Source: Hirsutella rhossiliensis
Lineage: Eukaryota > Ascomycota > Sordariomycetes > Hypocreales > Ophiocordycipitaceae
Reading direction: 5' to 3'
Assembly (NCBI RefSeq): GCF_020360975.1
Contig: NW_025408679.1
Location: 558,001 to 622,000 of the forward strand
Length of the DNA: 64,000 nt
Shown here piece by piece: positions 10,146 to 22,300 of the stretch; positions within the stretch are counted from its first letter, which is position 1, and each line of letters starts with the position of its first letter. The notes beneath the pieces are model-generated. The model was not told where the DNA came from. It worked only from the letters and a program-made list of their open reading frames with translations, and made no database searches. A program made the position numbers and the translations under genes.

Positions 10146-12000
10146 AGGATGATCAACGGTCACGTGAAATGACAAGCAAAGGCTGCTGGGAATTGCTTTC
10201 CTGGACCAACCAACATTTCGGGGTTGTTCCTGTTCATCACCAGCCACCCGCCCACGCACGCGTCCAGCAATGCTAGACCGCGGGCCCGGGCACCACGACG
10301 ACGAAGACGGTGCAAACGAGAAAAAAGGACCACCTGGATGGTTTGAGAATAAAAGCCGACGGCCTCGATGAGCAGCAGCACGGCCTGCTCGGGTCCCATT
10401 ACCCCACCTCCCGGGGGGCCACCCCCCTTCCTTCCCCTCCCCCCTTCGCGTCCTCTTCATGTTATGTTTTGTTTTGTTTTGACTTGGCAGAGTCCAACCG
10501 GCGCCGTGGGCTAGCATGGAAATTCGGCGTTGACTTTAAACCGCGGTGCCGCATTCTTGAGTATGGTCTTTTTTATTTCCTCGTCCCTTCGTCACCTCGT
10601 GGTAGAGCCGCCACATGCATCCTCGGGCCCGCCAGGGCGGTAGATCGGTGGGAGAAGAGGGGGGATGAACTCGACATGCCCAGGCTTGGGCTTGTCGTCT
10701 TTTCTGGCGCTTCTCTGTATCAATACGCATAGGCCCGCGTCCCCGCGGGACGTCTCTGCAACAATATAATAAGCTCTTTTTGATGATAATTCTTCTCTTT
10801 CGCGTTGTGCCACATGACGAGACCGTTTCATTCATCTCCTGGTTGCTCCCAAACCGCAATCGCCTTCATTCCCAACTGCCTCTAGAACCCACTGGTTCCC
10901 GTTCTCTATGTGTGCGAGACCTAAAAGCCTCGGGGCCCAATCGCTTCCGAGCGTCCAACGTCTACTTACTTCCCCGTTGCTGAAGACCTCAAAGTCCCAT
11001 CCAGACGCCGTAGATACCCCGAATACCAAAGATGGGGGTTGATGCTCCGCCTGACTCCGCTTCGTGCCACCGTGCCGTTGCTTGCCCCGTCGTCTTTTGG
11101 TAAATGCATGCGTGTGCGTTGCGCGTGCGAATTATTGTATTTCCCACCAGTCTGCCAAGCCACCTAGAGTAATATGAAACCGCCGTGAGGTGAGGGTGAG
11201 AATTTTTGCCGTCATTTCTCATCATTACTCGCCGCTTTGTCGCTGATGAGTTGCCTCTTCCAGGCCGATACCCCGACCCTCGAGGCCGACGGAAGAAGTT
11301 AAAGCTCAGGAAAGGAAAATCCGAGGGTGGGGATTAAAAAAGACATTACAGTGGGCTGCCAAACCCGTCAAACACGCATTAAATGAGCGATATGCAGTTC
11401 CTGTCCAATCGCGGCGTCCTAGTCCAGTCACCAGGAAGAGTTTCGATCCGTATTCGACTCTCAAGGGAAACCAGAACAGGGGCCGTCAAGTTGAACCAGG
11501 AGCATAGACCATGCAGCGTTCGCCTCCAGCCAGCACTGTCGAGGTGCAAATGGCTGAGATGTCTCCGTCGCTCACTCCTGGTTTGGTCTTCTGTCGTGTT
11601 CCAAACAAGATGTCGGTCCTAGAGAAGGCGATCGAGACCATCCATCCGACGCTCGACGATAATGAGGGTGAGATGCGCCCAAACGCCGTTCCGATGCTGT
11701 CTTCATGAGATCCATCGCCAAAGCCGTCTTGGACTTTGAAGGCGTTCTTTTGAGATGAAAAGAGACAAGGGAAAAGAGGGACTTGACCCGCCATCGGTCA
11801 GTCGAGAGGTGTAAGATGAAGCGAGTTACTAAAACGGCAAGCGATGGGGTCCTTGGATGCAGTCATTCCGAGACTTCACCAGCCATGGATGGCCGAGCTG
11901 CACGCCATAGCTCCATCGAGAGTGCACTCATCATCCGCCCCGCATGCGAGGCGCAGAGACTTGCAATGCTGCTCGACCATAGCAAAAAGAGCAGGCCACT
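10146..12000. other. Intergenic region between convergent genes, no gene seen
   Basis: This holds the 3' flanks of lag1 (+) and the ABC transporter gene (-). Short open frames on both strands have no recognisable domain and no supporting splice structure. A TTTTG-rich stretch near 10463-10480 and AATAAA-like sequence near 10766 could belong to the lag1 3' UTR, but this is weak. Confidence 0.5.
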
Positions 12001-15000
12001 CTATCGACGTACTCCGGAACGGTCGTCTGCACCGGCTGCTTCGGTGTTCGATCGCTGTTCGGCTAAGCGTTCGTCTTCGTGTGCAGACTCGACGTCCGAG
12101 GAAGCCGACGAGGGCGACGACGAAGAAGAGCAGTCTTCTTCTCCTTTGCTCTTTGCCGTGTCATTGTCCGACAGGGTGCCCGAGGACCCCAGGGTGTGGT
12201 AGTCGTCCGTGTGCTCTTCAGCCGTGCCGTTCTTGGCCCCCATGTTAGCCCGTTTCATTGCCTTTGTCGCTTTGATAGTAGCCTCTCTTGCTTTATCCAG
12301 GGCCCTCTCCGCCCGTATTTGCTTCTCCCACATGGAAGCGTAGCGTCCCCGGGCGTCGAGAAGCTCGTCGTGCGTGCCCTTTTCCACAACCTCCCCGGCG
12401 TGCAGGACGATGATCTGGTCCGCGTGTGTGATGGTGGACAGACGATGCCTAGAGTCGGCGTTAGCACAGCGCCTCCGCGAGCGCGCAAAGCGGGCTTCGA
12501 CTTACGCAATGACGAGCAAGGTGCGCCCCTTGCCAATCTTCCACACGTTGTCTTGTATCTCCTGCTCGGTGTGTGTGTCCAGAGCCGACGTGGCCTCATC
12601 CAGCATGATGATTCGAGGGTCCTTGAGTATGGTGCGGGCAATCGCGACGCGCTGTTTCTCGCCGCCGCTGAGCCGCAAGCCCCTCTCCCCGACCTGAGTC
12701 TCGTACTTGTCCGGGAACGTCATGATCCGATCGTGGATGCTTGCCGCGGCGCACGCCTGGTACACTTCCTCGTCGGTGGCCTTGGGATTGGCGTACTTGA
12801 GGTTGTACATCAACGACTCGTTGAAGAGGCTCGTGTCCTGGGGAACAACGCCAATGTGGCTCCGCACAGAGCTGATGGTGAGATCCTTAACATTCTTGCC
12901 GTCAAGCTCGATGCTGCCCTCGTCGCAGTCATAGTAGCGAAACATGTGACGAAACAGCGTGGACTTGCCGCCGCCCGACTCGCCGACGAAGGCCGTCGTG
13001 GTGCCCGGCGCGCACTCGAAGCTGATGTTGCGCAGGGCCGGCTTGCGCCGATCGTAGGCGAAGCTGACGTTGTTCCACCGGATGCGGCCGCTGAACCCTT
13101 CGAGCGGAACCGCGTGAGGCGTATCGACCACCGTGGGCTGGATCTTGAAGAGTTCCAAGAGTCGCTCGCCCGAGATCATGGCCTGCTGGACAGTTCGATA
13201 AAATGTGCCGAAGAAGTTGAGCGGGCCCTGCAGCTGCGTCAAGTAGGACACCATCGTGAACCAGTCACCCGTCCTTCGCATGCCCACCGCGACCTGCCAT
13301 CCACAGACGACAGCCACGACAATCCTGCCCAGGTTGAATACCAGAGTCTGGCAAATGTTCATCATGACCATGCCCATCTGTACCTTGGCCTCGGCCGACT
13401 GGAAGGCCGCCACCCTGTCTCGGTATCGGCTTGACTCGTATTCTTCCGCGTTGAAATACTTGACCGTCTCATAGCTGGAAATGGAATCATTCTTGACGGC
13501 CTCTTCTTCGCGGTCGGCGTTGGTCATCTCGCGCCTCTGATCTGCCCTCGTCGACGCCATTTTGATGGTCATGTACAGATACCAGCACGTGTCCACCAGA
13601 TTGATCTCAGCGTACAGGGGCCCGTACTGGTAGTAAAAGACGGATATGGACAGGAACAGGTCAAATAGCATCGGGACGACTTGAAAGGTGACCTGCTCGA
13701 GGAACTGGTTGATGGCAGACCCCTTGTTGAGGGCCGAGAGGACCTCACCAGTGCGCTTCGACAGGTGGAAATCAAGGCTGAGCGAGTGGACGTGGTTAAA
13801 GGAAGCAGTCGTCAAGCCTCGATAGGAATACTGCGAAACGGGGATCCAAAGTAGAGACCTCAAGGATCCCAGCAGCCCAGACTGCCCCTGAAGAATCCAG
13901 AGTGCCCCGAGCAGGGCAAAGGCCTTGAGAGGAAATTTGTCCATTGTCAGGGATCCACCTTGCTGGACGTCCTTGATTGCGTCCTCGAGGCTGTTGACGA
14001 CACGCCCAATTTGGTACGGGACTGCCACGTTGACCAGTCTCTGCAAGATGACCAGCCCGAAGCAAATCAGAGCATGCACCTGCAGAACCAGGGTATCCTT
14101 AGGCCACAGGTAAGGAAAGAACAGCGAGTATCCCCTGAGATACTCCCACCAGGTCCTCTGGGGGAGCTTGCTGGGACGGTAAAAGGCTGCCGGCTCGTCT
14201 CTACCGGGGGCGCCTTTGCCCGTCGGCTTGGGGTTGCTGGGGTTCGATGTCGATTGCCGGCGCCGGCGCTCCGTCTGGGCCGGAGCATGACCGTCGTGTG
14301 CTTGGCTGGTTTGCGATTCGTAGCTGAGGTGGCCGGACCCATTAAGCAGGGGCGTCGACTCGGAAGCGTGCCCGTCCTCGACGGGGTCGTGTGTGCGACG
14401 GACTTTGCAAACCCAGGCGACGAAAAAGAGCGAAATGAGCGCCAGGAGGTGCAGGGCTCTCACAAAGTACAGGATCAGGTCAATCCTCGTCCAGTAATCG
14501 ACGCAGCGGCCTGCTTCCGGGGCATCTTGGATTCGAGTCGAGCGCGCAAAGTGGCAATTGGCGGCGGCGACAAACGTGGCCGTGCACAAAACAATCTCGC
14601 CTGCGAGCCCGAGAATCCACACTGCCAGATGGACAATGTTGGGACCTTTGCGCCAGTCGAAGAGCGAGAAGACGATGTAGAGGTAGAAGAAGGTGGATCC
14701 CGTGACATGAACCTAGATTACATCGGTGAGCACTGTTTGAGGACACGATGGCTCGACCACGAGGCAGAGAGGGCATCGAGACGACGCCACGGCCTGGATC
14801 TCGCATGAGTGGCTGAATACGTACCACAGTCCATTCCCCAGCCCAGGGGAGCCCTTCCTTTGACCACTTATACGGGTTCTCGTACCAAAAGGCATGGCGG
14901 AACATGGAGACGCTGCTGGCGATGTAGGTCAGGAAGACGACGCAGGCGAGGTATCGAAAGACGTTTTTCGCAGTTCGGCCGAAACGAGGCCCGATTTTAC

Positions 15001-15256
15001 GCTCGCCATCGTCACGCTTCTTGCGCTTGGTTACGGGCAGGGGTTTTCCGCCGGGGCCCTTGACAACTGGTTGGGCATGATCCTCGGCCTTCTTGGCATT
15101 GTACACGCTGTACCAAGCCGCACCGGCGATAAAGGTGACGAGCAAGACCAGGGCGTACAGGTACTGAGTCTTGCGGAGTATCAGATCGACCGAGTCGGGG
15201 CGGCCATGGTCGGAGCCATGTCGTGGAAGGGGCGGTTTCTCGTCGACGGCCACCAT
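12001..15256 (-). CDS. hmt1: ABC half-transporter, heavy-metal tolerance (Hmt1/ABCB6) type
   Basis: Predicted membrane ATPase of the Hmt1 group, which in fission yeast sits in the vacuole and confers metal tolerance linked to phytochelatin or glutathione conjugates. Exons on the minus strand: 15256-14825, 14712-12506 and 12448-12001, giving 1028 aa with all phases consistent. The start is ATG 15256; an upstream in-frame TTG is not used. An N-terminal extra membrane domain (segments near residues 32-55, 103-125 and 150-200) distinguishes Hmt1 from mitochondrial Atm1. A six-helix ABC membrane domain follows (about 300-640). The nucleotide-binding domain has Walker [10 protein letters not shown] (near 720), signature LSGGE (near 828), Walker B IIMLDE (near 845) and the switch His in VIAHRLST, which is split by the last intron. 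The tail is Ser/Asp-rich. Substrate is inferred from family only. Confidence 0.92.
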
Positions 15257-17315
15257 GGCGGACTGCAAGACAGATGATGAGAGTCAGCGAGGAGAGTCAG
15301 AGACCAAGAGGTAGCGGACCGGGAAGCGGCGATGACGAAAAGACAGCGGAAGCAACGGCCAAGGGCGCGAGGGGGGCGCAGGGAGACGGGGAGTCGGGGG
15401 TGGCGGAGGGAAGCGGGACAAACTACAAAAGCCGGTGAAGCAGTTGCGTGAAACGACAGCATCACAGACGAATGCAGGAGGCGCCCATGATGAGTCGGCG
15501 GCAGTGAGGAAGACGAGGGAATCGATGACTGCGAGCACCTACAGAGAGACTGGTCTGGGCAGTCACCCGGAGTGAACCATTGCCCTGCTCGTGGCAACTG
15601 GCAGAGACGGGTGGTGGCGGCGCGCGGGCGGCGGAGGGAGGGCGGGAGCGAGAGAGCGAGAGAGATGCGCCCCGGGACGAGCTGTCGCAGAGGCAGCAGA
15701 CGAGATGTGAGGATGCCAAGTTGGAGTTTAGGAACTCGGGCTGGAGTCCTGGGTCAACGTCGAGTCCGAGTAAAGGCCAGGCCTTTTTTTTTGGGTCGCA
15801 GGTCAGGTACCGGCCAGGTACCTCGACACCACACACCCCTCCCCCTTGTCCCCGGTCCAAGTACCTGCTGAAGTAGGCAGTAGTACCTGACAGTGCAGTG
15901 CGTCCACTGCCAGCACCCAGTTGCAAGGATCAGTACCAGCGGTACAGTACTAAGCTGCTGTCGTTGTGTGTGTGCAGCGCTGTTGCGGGTGGAGGGGCCT
16001 GCTTCTGGGCCGCTGGGCAATGAATGAATGGGTGCAAGTAGCTGCTAAGTAGGGAGAGAAGTACTGCTATAGTAGTAGTGCTGGCGGTCCAGTAATTGTC
16101 AGTACCGGCCGCTCTCCGGCAGCGAGAATTGAGAATGCAGCGGCGGCAGGGCACGGCTCTTGCGGCACTTGCACGGGGCAACGAGTGTTCAAGTAGGTGC
16201 TCCGTACCACTAATTAATTGCAGGCCTTCGGTTAGCGCAGGTGGCGGTGGTGGGAGGTGGGATGGGCGCGCCTCCTAGCGAGCAGCTGACTCGGCCCAGC
16301 GAGTGGCGACGACAGCGGCGGCACCCTTGGACGGAGTAGCAGAAGAGATGGGACGTACCGGGCAGCTGCTCGATGGCTACGCAGATACCCGATCAAGGGT
16401 GCCCGGCAAGGCCACGACACACTTGCACGACTGTACGAAGGATGTATCGATCTTGGACGCAGCAGTCGTGTTTGCTGCGTCTCAAAGTACCGCCCGCGAG
16501 GCTCACAGGCCAGACAGCAGATACGGGGGCCGAGTGGGTACGTAGGGGGAGATTTGCTGCTCGTCGACGGCAGTGGGGGATGTGTGTGGTGGTGTCGTTG
16601 CCGGCGCCGTGGCAGAGGGTGCTTCCTCGTGACAAAGAGGGAGTGTGCGTAGGCGGGTGTGTGTCTCTTGTCTTTTGCGTCGTGCGTGCGTGCGTGCGTG
16701 CGTACTCTTCTTTATTTTGTAGTGCGAACAAACGTACGGAGTAGTGCGCAGGTAGTGCGAGCAAGCGCGCGCGTGCCTGTGTCACGATTCACCGAGAAAT
16801 AAAGCAGAGGCCTCGTGCCGGCGGCTGATGCGAGCGTGCACTGAGACAGCTACAGACAGACAAGGTCAACACGGCCGGCTTAGCGGGCACGAGGCGACGA
16901 AAACCATCTCATCTATAGATAGTGGAGAGATGGTGGTGGGGCGGAGACTCGCCGGGTTGCCACTTACGACCAACCTCCAAGGGAGACGAGGCACGACAAG
17001 GGATCGCGCCCGGCAAGACAGAGGCCGAGGCCAAAGATAGAGGCGGATAGGAAGTGGGCTCTAACGACGAACCGGAATCGTGGGGGGGGCGAATGAATGG
17101 TGGGAGGGGAGGAGCCGACTTCTAAATACTCCATCCCATCAACCACTGTGGCGTTTGGCTCTGGCCCGCCATGTAGGCCCAGCTTCGCCTTTGGACGAGA
17201 CGCCGACCTTGCAAGTCCGATTTTCAGGTACAAGACAGCCCGCGATCGGCGACGACGACGACGAGCAGCATGCCAGACGTCTTGATGCTTGTCAACTTGT
17301 GCAGTTGCACGTCAA

Positions 17316-17474
17316 ATCTGCGCCCCACTCACGTGCCCTCGCTACTTGCTTGCCAAGTAGCTGACAAACGGCGCCTCGGCATTGGCTACGAGTAGAGATC
17401 TGCGCCCCACTCACGGGCACTCGATACTGGCTTGCGAGGCAGCTGACAAACGGCGCCCCGGCATTGGCTACGAG
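17316..17474 (+). repeat. 77-bp tandem duplication
   Basis: Two direct copies (17316-17392 and 17398-17474) separated by 5 bp. Both begin ATCTGCGCCCCACTCACG and end GGCATTGGCTACGAG. They differ at roughly ten positions, so the duplication is not recent. It lies inside the gene-poor stretch and has no coding sense I can detect. Confidence 0.85.
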
Positions 17475-18443
17475 GGCTGCTTTGTTGGCCAACCAGAAAG
17501 CAGAGAGGCCGTTTGATGCGGCGAGATTACTAACGTCGGCGTGTAATTGCCTGTTCTGTACAGTAAGAGCAAGAAAGGAGGGAGATGGGGTTGGCGAGCT
17601 GGCGGTTGGCAGCAAAGGCCGTCGTCACCTTCATTTGCATGCGCATGTGTAGGGCGGGTAAGGGGGCCCATCGGGTGGTGGTACATGGATCCTAGGTATC
17701 TACCTAGGTACCTAGGCACTGTCTGTTCTGTACGTACTCCGCACTCCGTACTCCGCACAACCTGCAAAGCCGCACTCCAGATGCAGGCCTACCCAGGTAA
17801 TTAGGTAGCCCCGTCGATAGACCACGCCTGGGATTGCCCCGAAAAGGCATAACTAAGCCGGCCGCCGCCGGACCGTCGTCCGAGGCCGGGGTGCAAGTAC
17901 ACCAATGTTCCCTCCGCGCATGCCCGAGTACAGAGCAGCGCCTGCTGCTCCGCACAGCGACAAGAGACAGCATGCAAGGGTACCACGCCAAGTCGAGCGA
18001 GATCTCGAATCTCGTCCCCTGTGTTTGCTCACAGTTTGTACCACGGCGACCCAAGAGTCTGGGCCAACCCTGCAGCACGGTTGCCTCGGGGGCCACTCAA
18101 CAGCCACAGTTGGTGCGTGTGCCGGGACCCCCGGCCAACCGGGAGGAGGGGGGGTGGTCGATGACTGTGGGCTGTGCAGGGGTTGCAGATGCCCCCCCAC
18201 CAATGTCTGTACTCGGGACATGCTGTATGTACAAGCAACGAGACGAGATCGAGACCGACAACGTTCGGCATGGCAAACTGTCCAACAGACAAACTACCCG
18301 ATCTCGTGCATACTTGTGTATCAAGCCCGTAGCGAGCGAGTGCATCAGGCTGTTGGCGCGTTTGCAGGTGCTCTGCAAGACGTGCATGTCAGTCAGGTTG
18401 GTCCGTATGCAGTTTAATAAGCGTGGGGTGGACGCCGGAATAG

Positions 18444-18471
18444 TGCATGTTGCATGTTGCATGTTGCATGT
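18444..18471 (+). repeat. 7-bp minisatellite (TGCATGT)4
   Basis: Four perfect head-to-tail copies of TGCATGT. It lies in the gene-poor stretch. Confidence 0.9.
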
Positions 18472-18956
18472 TGCGTCGTCCCAGGGGCATGGAGGGAGGA
18501 CCTCCAACTCGCAAACTCATCGTCTCATTTGAATGGTGGCTCCCTGAGAGCTAGGCTCGTCATCGTGACGCCGGCAAGTTGCGGGACAGGCCACAATTGG
18601 GCCCGGCGACTTTCAACGACTACAGTACAGCAGGTGCAGCAGGTGCAGCCAGCAGGTGCAGCTTGGATGATGTTGGGGCGTGGCCAAAAGCACGGAGGAA
18701 TCCAAGCACTCGGCACGTACTGAAGCGCTCCCTGCTCCAAGACACTTGGGACGAGTTGGAAGTTTCATGGCTGCTATTATTAGACACCGGCCGGCTTCCA
18801 CGACACCTGCTGCGTAGTCAGTTGGAGACTGAAAAGTGTCCTCCGGGCATTTCAATGTACTGTACCCTGCCTGCCAAGACACGTCTCGTCGGTCCTGCTA
18901 GAGGCGCCTTCCATTGGACGTGGTCCGGTGGTGGTAGCTTTGCTTGATGGGCCATG

Positions 18957-18988
18957 CAGCAGTCCAGCAGTCCAGCAGTCCAGCAGTC
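18957..18988 (+). repeat. 8-bp minisatellite (CAGCAGTC)4
   Basis: Four perfect head-to-tail copies of CAGCAGTC. It lies in the gene-poor stretch. Confidence 0.9.
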
Positions 18989-19320
18989 TTCTGCATGCAC
19001 CTTGTTCTTCCCCGGAAACGCCACAGCGAGAGAAGAGACAACATGGCCTTGAGCCTCGACAGTTTCCCGTGGTGCATTTCCTCCTCGCCGTCTCCAAAAG
19101 TAAAAATCAACGACCTGTCGACGGCATTTGTTGCTTTTGGTGCTACAGCGTCTGTTCTGTCTGTCGCCGGCAACAACCTGGAACCCTACCTGCCTGCCTT
19201 AGTTGTCAACACGCTCTGCCTCGTGAATAAGCTGACGATAGACCTCTCTTTTTGCCTAAGGAAGGTGCGCCCACGGGCCGTTATCCGGCAATCTGGCCAT
19301 GCCAATTTACCAAGCACCAA

Positions 19321-19396
19321 GTACCCCGTGCTGTAACTACCCTGTGCTGTACCCCGTGCTGTACCCCGTGCTGTACCTCGTGCTGTACCTCGTGCA
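19321..19396 (+). repeat. 15-bp-type minisatellite (GTACC[C/T]CGTGCT)
   Basis: About five imperfect units built on CCCGTGCTGTAC. In one frame they translate as repeated PVLY/LVLY, which accounts for the start of an otherwise unsupported 426-codon frame. Confidence 0.8.
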
Positions 19397-22300
19397 GCAA
19401 TCCGACGACTCCCTCAGCAAGCACCGCCCCCCCAATCCTCCCCTCGTCGTCCTCGCCGCCAAATCCTCCCTCCTTCGCCGCCGTCTCTTCACCGCCTGTC
19501 AAAGTACAGCAGCCCCGGCCACACACACGCAGCACGCCCAAGGGCACCAAGTACAAGCACCACGGCATCAGCGCACCGTCGTCCGTCGAGCATTGCTAGC
19601 TCGGCATCGCTCCCGCACGTCGCCCTCACTTCTCACCTCCCTCTTCGCCCTCGCCGGCCCTACGCGGGTATTCGGCCGGGCGTTGCCGGCCAGGGCAGCC
19701 ACAGGCTTGGAGCCCAAAGTTTGCAGTCGAGACGAGGCACGCTCATCCCCTTTCCCCGGTGGTTTTCGCACGACACAGCCCAGCTGTCTTACAGTCCTTA
19801 TACGCTACGACTGGCCCCCGTGGCATTGGCAAAGGCGGATGCGAGACTCGCCCTTGAGGTATCGGAGAAACATCAGCATCGACGTCATGTCTGGCTGTGG
19901 CCCGGCGAAGCTCTCCCGGCATCCACGCTCCGCATGCTTTGCAGTCGATTGCTTGCCGTGGAACAAACATCGCCGGCCCCAGGGGCCTCATCTCCGAGAC
20001 AAACCATGTCGGCGTGTCACCCTGTACGCCGCAGCATCGTGTATTGTAGCCGGGGCTTCAGGTGCCACAGCCAAAGACTGCCGGAGTTTCTGTACGACCT
20101 TCTGCAGCGTCCAGCAACCTGGATTTCGGATGACCGTTGGCGTCTCTGCTCGCTACCTACTTATCAGTGTCTCGGCCGGCAGGGGTCACCGTTACTCTGC
20201 AGGGGTCTTACAAATAATAACCTGGCAAAAAGCAACAGGCGCCCTTTTGTTCGATGCTGCAACACACCACGCAGACACAACTCCGTGCGAATTGCCTCGC
20301 TCAAAGGGAACCCGAGGGGCCCGACGCCGCCCGACGCCTTGCCTGGACAGCCAGTGCGCCGTCATGGGCGGCTCACCCTATCTGTTGAGGGATAATGTGC
20401 CAACAATGCGGATATCATTGTCCTTGGACCGCCCCGGTCCTGACGGCACTCCCTTCCGGATCCCGTTCCCCACCTTTGAACGCCTCACTTCCAGGTTTCG
20501 TGCCGCCCTCGGGCCTTTCTTCTTTGGCATACCTGGCTCTCGCGTCACCGGATGCGCGGCCGGGCAAGGCCTCGAGTAGTCCCCTCACGGCTATGCCCTT
20601 TCTGTGTAGCCGTGGCAGTCGACACCCTCCTTTCTTGCCACGGTCTCCAGGCGGCCTTCCTGTTCCTCATTGCTCAATCGCTCACCATGGCATCGAGCGG
20701 CAACGCTGCTGGTGGTCCATCGACGAGTTCCCACGCTGTCTGGCAGGCCAGGCTGGATCGCTCCAATTGGGTTTCCGGCGTGTTTCCTGCAGGTTGTAAC
20801 AATAAGCCCACCGACTCCAGCCACGATTGCGGTCTCAGATCCCACGTGCTGCATGCCTGGATGCTTCAGCTCCTCACTAGGGCACTCCTTGCCTCCCCTC
20901 CTGCCTCTGTTGCGCCCTCTATGTCACCGCCCTGCACCTGCGTCGGTCGGTGACCATTGCGGGCGCCGCAAGCCGAGTCACGGCGATGCACGGAAGGCCA
21001 ACAAGACATGCTGGCCCGTCCCAATCTACGCCTTTCAGCGTAATTGGTGACTTCTTGCTGGGCCAGGGCTCTCCGACTCCACCTTGCCAACATGCTGTGC
21101 AGTGCTGTGCAAGTGCGTGCAGCACATATGATTACTGCATGTATGTGTGTGAGCAAGGGGGCGGCAGCTATGCTATTTGAAGGCCATTGTCCTTCGTTGA
21201 ATCGGCAGCTTGGCCCGTGGTTTTGCTGACAATGGACGGTTGCTCCTACCAGTTCAGTGCTCCTTGGGTGACAGGCTCACGCCGATGACACGCGGTGTAG
21301 CATAGCCCTTCTGGACAAGACGTCGAACCTGTTGACGTGATACGCGAGTGGTGCTCCGCTGGCTGAGTCCTTCCGAGCTGGCCTGTCTGTTCAGCCGGCG
21401 GCCCTCGGTCTTCAGCTCGGGCATCCCAAGTTGAAAGCCCATCGTACCATCTTGATCCGTTGTTAGCGGCCAAATAGTCAAGGTCAGTATCCAGGCGCCC
21501 TGCGTCGAGCCCCACTCGTGATGCTGGGACGCCTTCGCCGGCGGGAGCATCGGCTCCGGCAGTCAATAGAGGGCAATCCCACATCCAAGTGGCTGGTCGA
21601 CTGCACGGTGGATGCTTCTTACCTGCTCAGCCCCGTGCTTCCGGGGACGAGCCGATGACAGACGCGCCCTCGCGGCTCGAGGCTGGCCCAAGCCGCACCG
21701 GCTGGAACAATGTGCTTACACGTCTTGTCCGGGCCTCGGAAACTTAGGAGCGAATGCATGTATAGAGGGCTCGCGGCGCCCGCGTGGCCTGACAATGGAC
21801 GAGTCTACGGGCAGCTGCGTTTCGTCCAAGGGCTGCCGCCGAGTTACACGGCGATCTGGGAAATCTTGGCCAGGCCGGGAGCACACCGGCTGCAGCCACG
21901 ATACTGTTCCCTTTGGGCGTCGTGCAAGTGAAGCCTCCCGGACTTGAGAGGCGCAGCCTTGCATGGCCCGAGGCCGACGTTTGAAAGCCCTTGGAAACAC
22001 TGAGGCTCGGCACGCGACTTTGGACTGTTCGCTGACGCCTCAGGGGTGCAGTGCGAGGCCCATTGGGATCGCCCGCTGCCCCTCAGACGTGGGCTTGTCT
22101 GTTGGCCCGTCTCGCCAGTCGCAGCTGAATACCATCTGATGGCTGGCTCCCCAGGGCGAGTCGTCTCTTGTCTCTTATCTATGCGAAGCTCGTGAGTTGG
22201 AGTTGCGAGTTTGACCGGTGGACAGGACAATCATTCACCAGCCTCTTGTTCGTACGTTTCTCATGAGGCATCTGACTAGGATTGGCCCTGCACGCTCTCC

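Noticed and set aside
12079..13434. 451-codon plus-strand frame opposite the ABC transporter
   Set aside because: Antisense shadow; the minus strand has Walker and signature motifs with consistent splicing.
18957..18988. Short regular repeats considered as a CRISPR-like array
   Set aside because: Units are contiguous 8-mers with no spacers, the genome is fungal, and no Cas genes are present.
19299..20579. 426-codon open frame in the gene-poor stretch
   Set aside because: Its N terminus is a translated minisatellite, no domain is recognisable, a second long frame (19721-20395) overlaps it, and composition does not resemble neighbouring genes.
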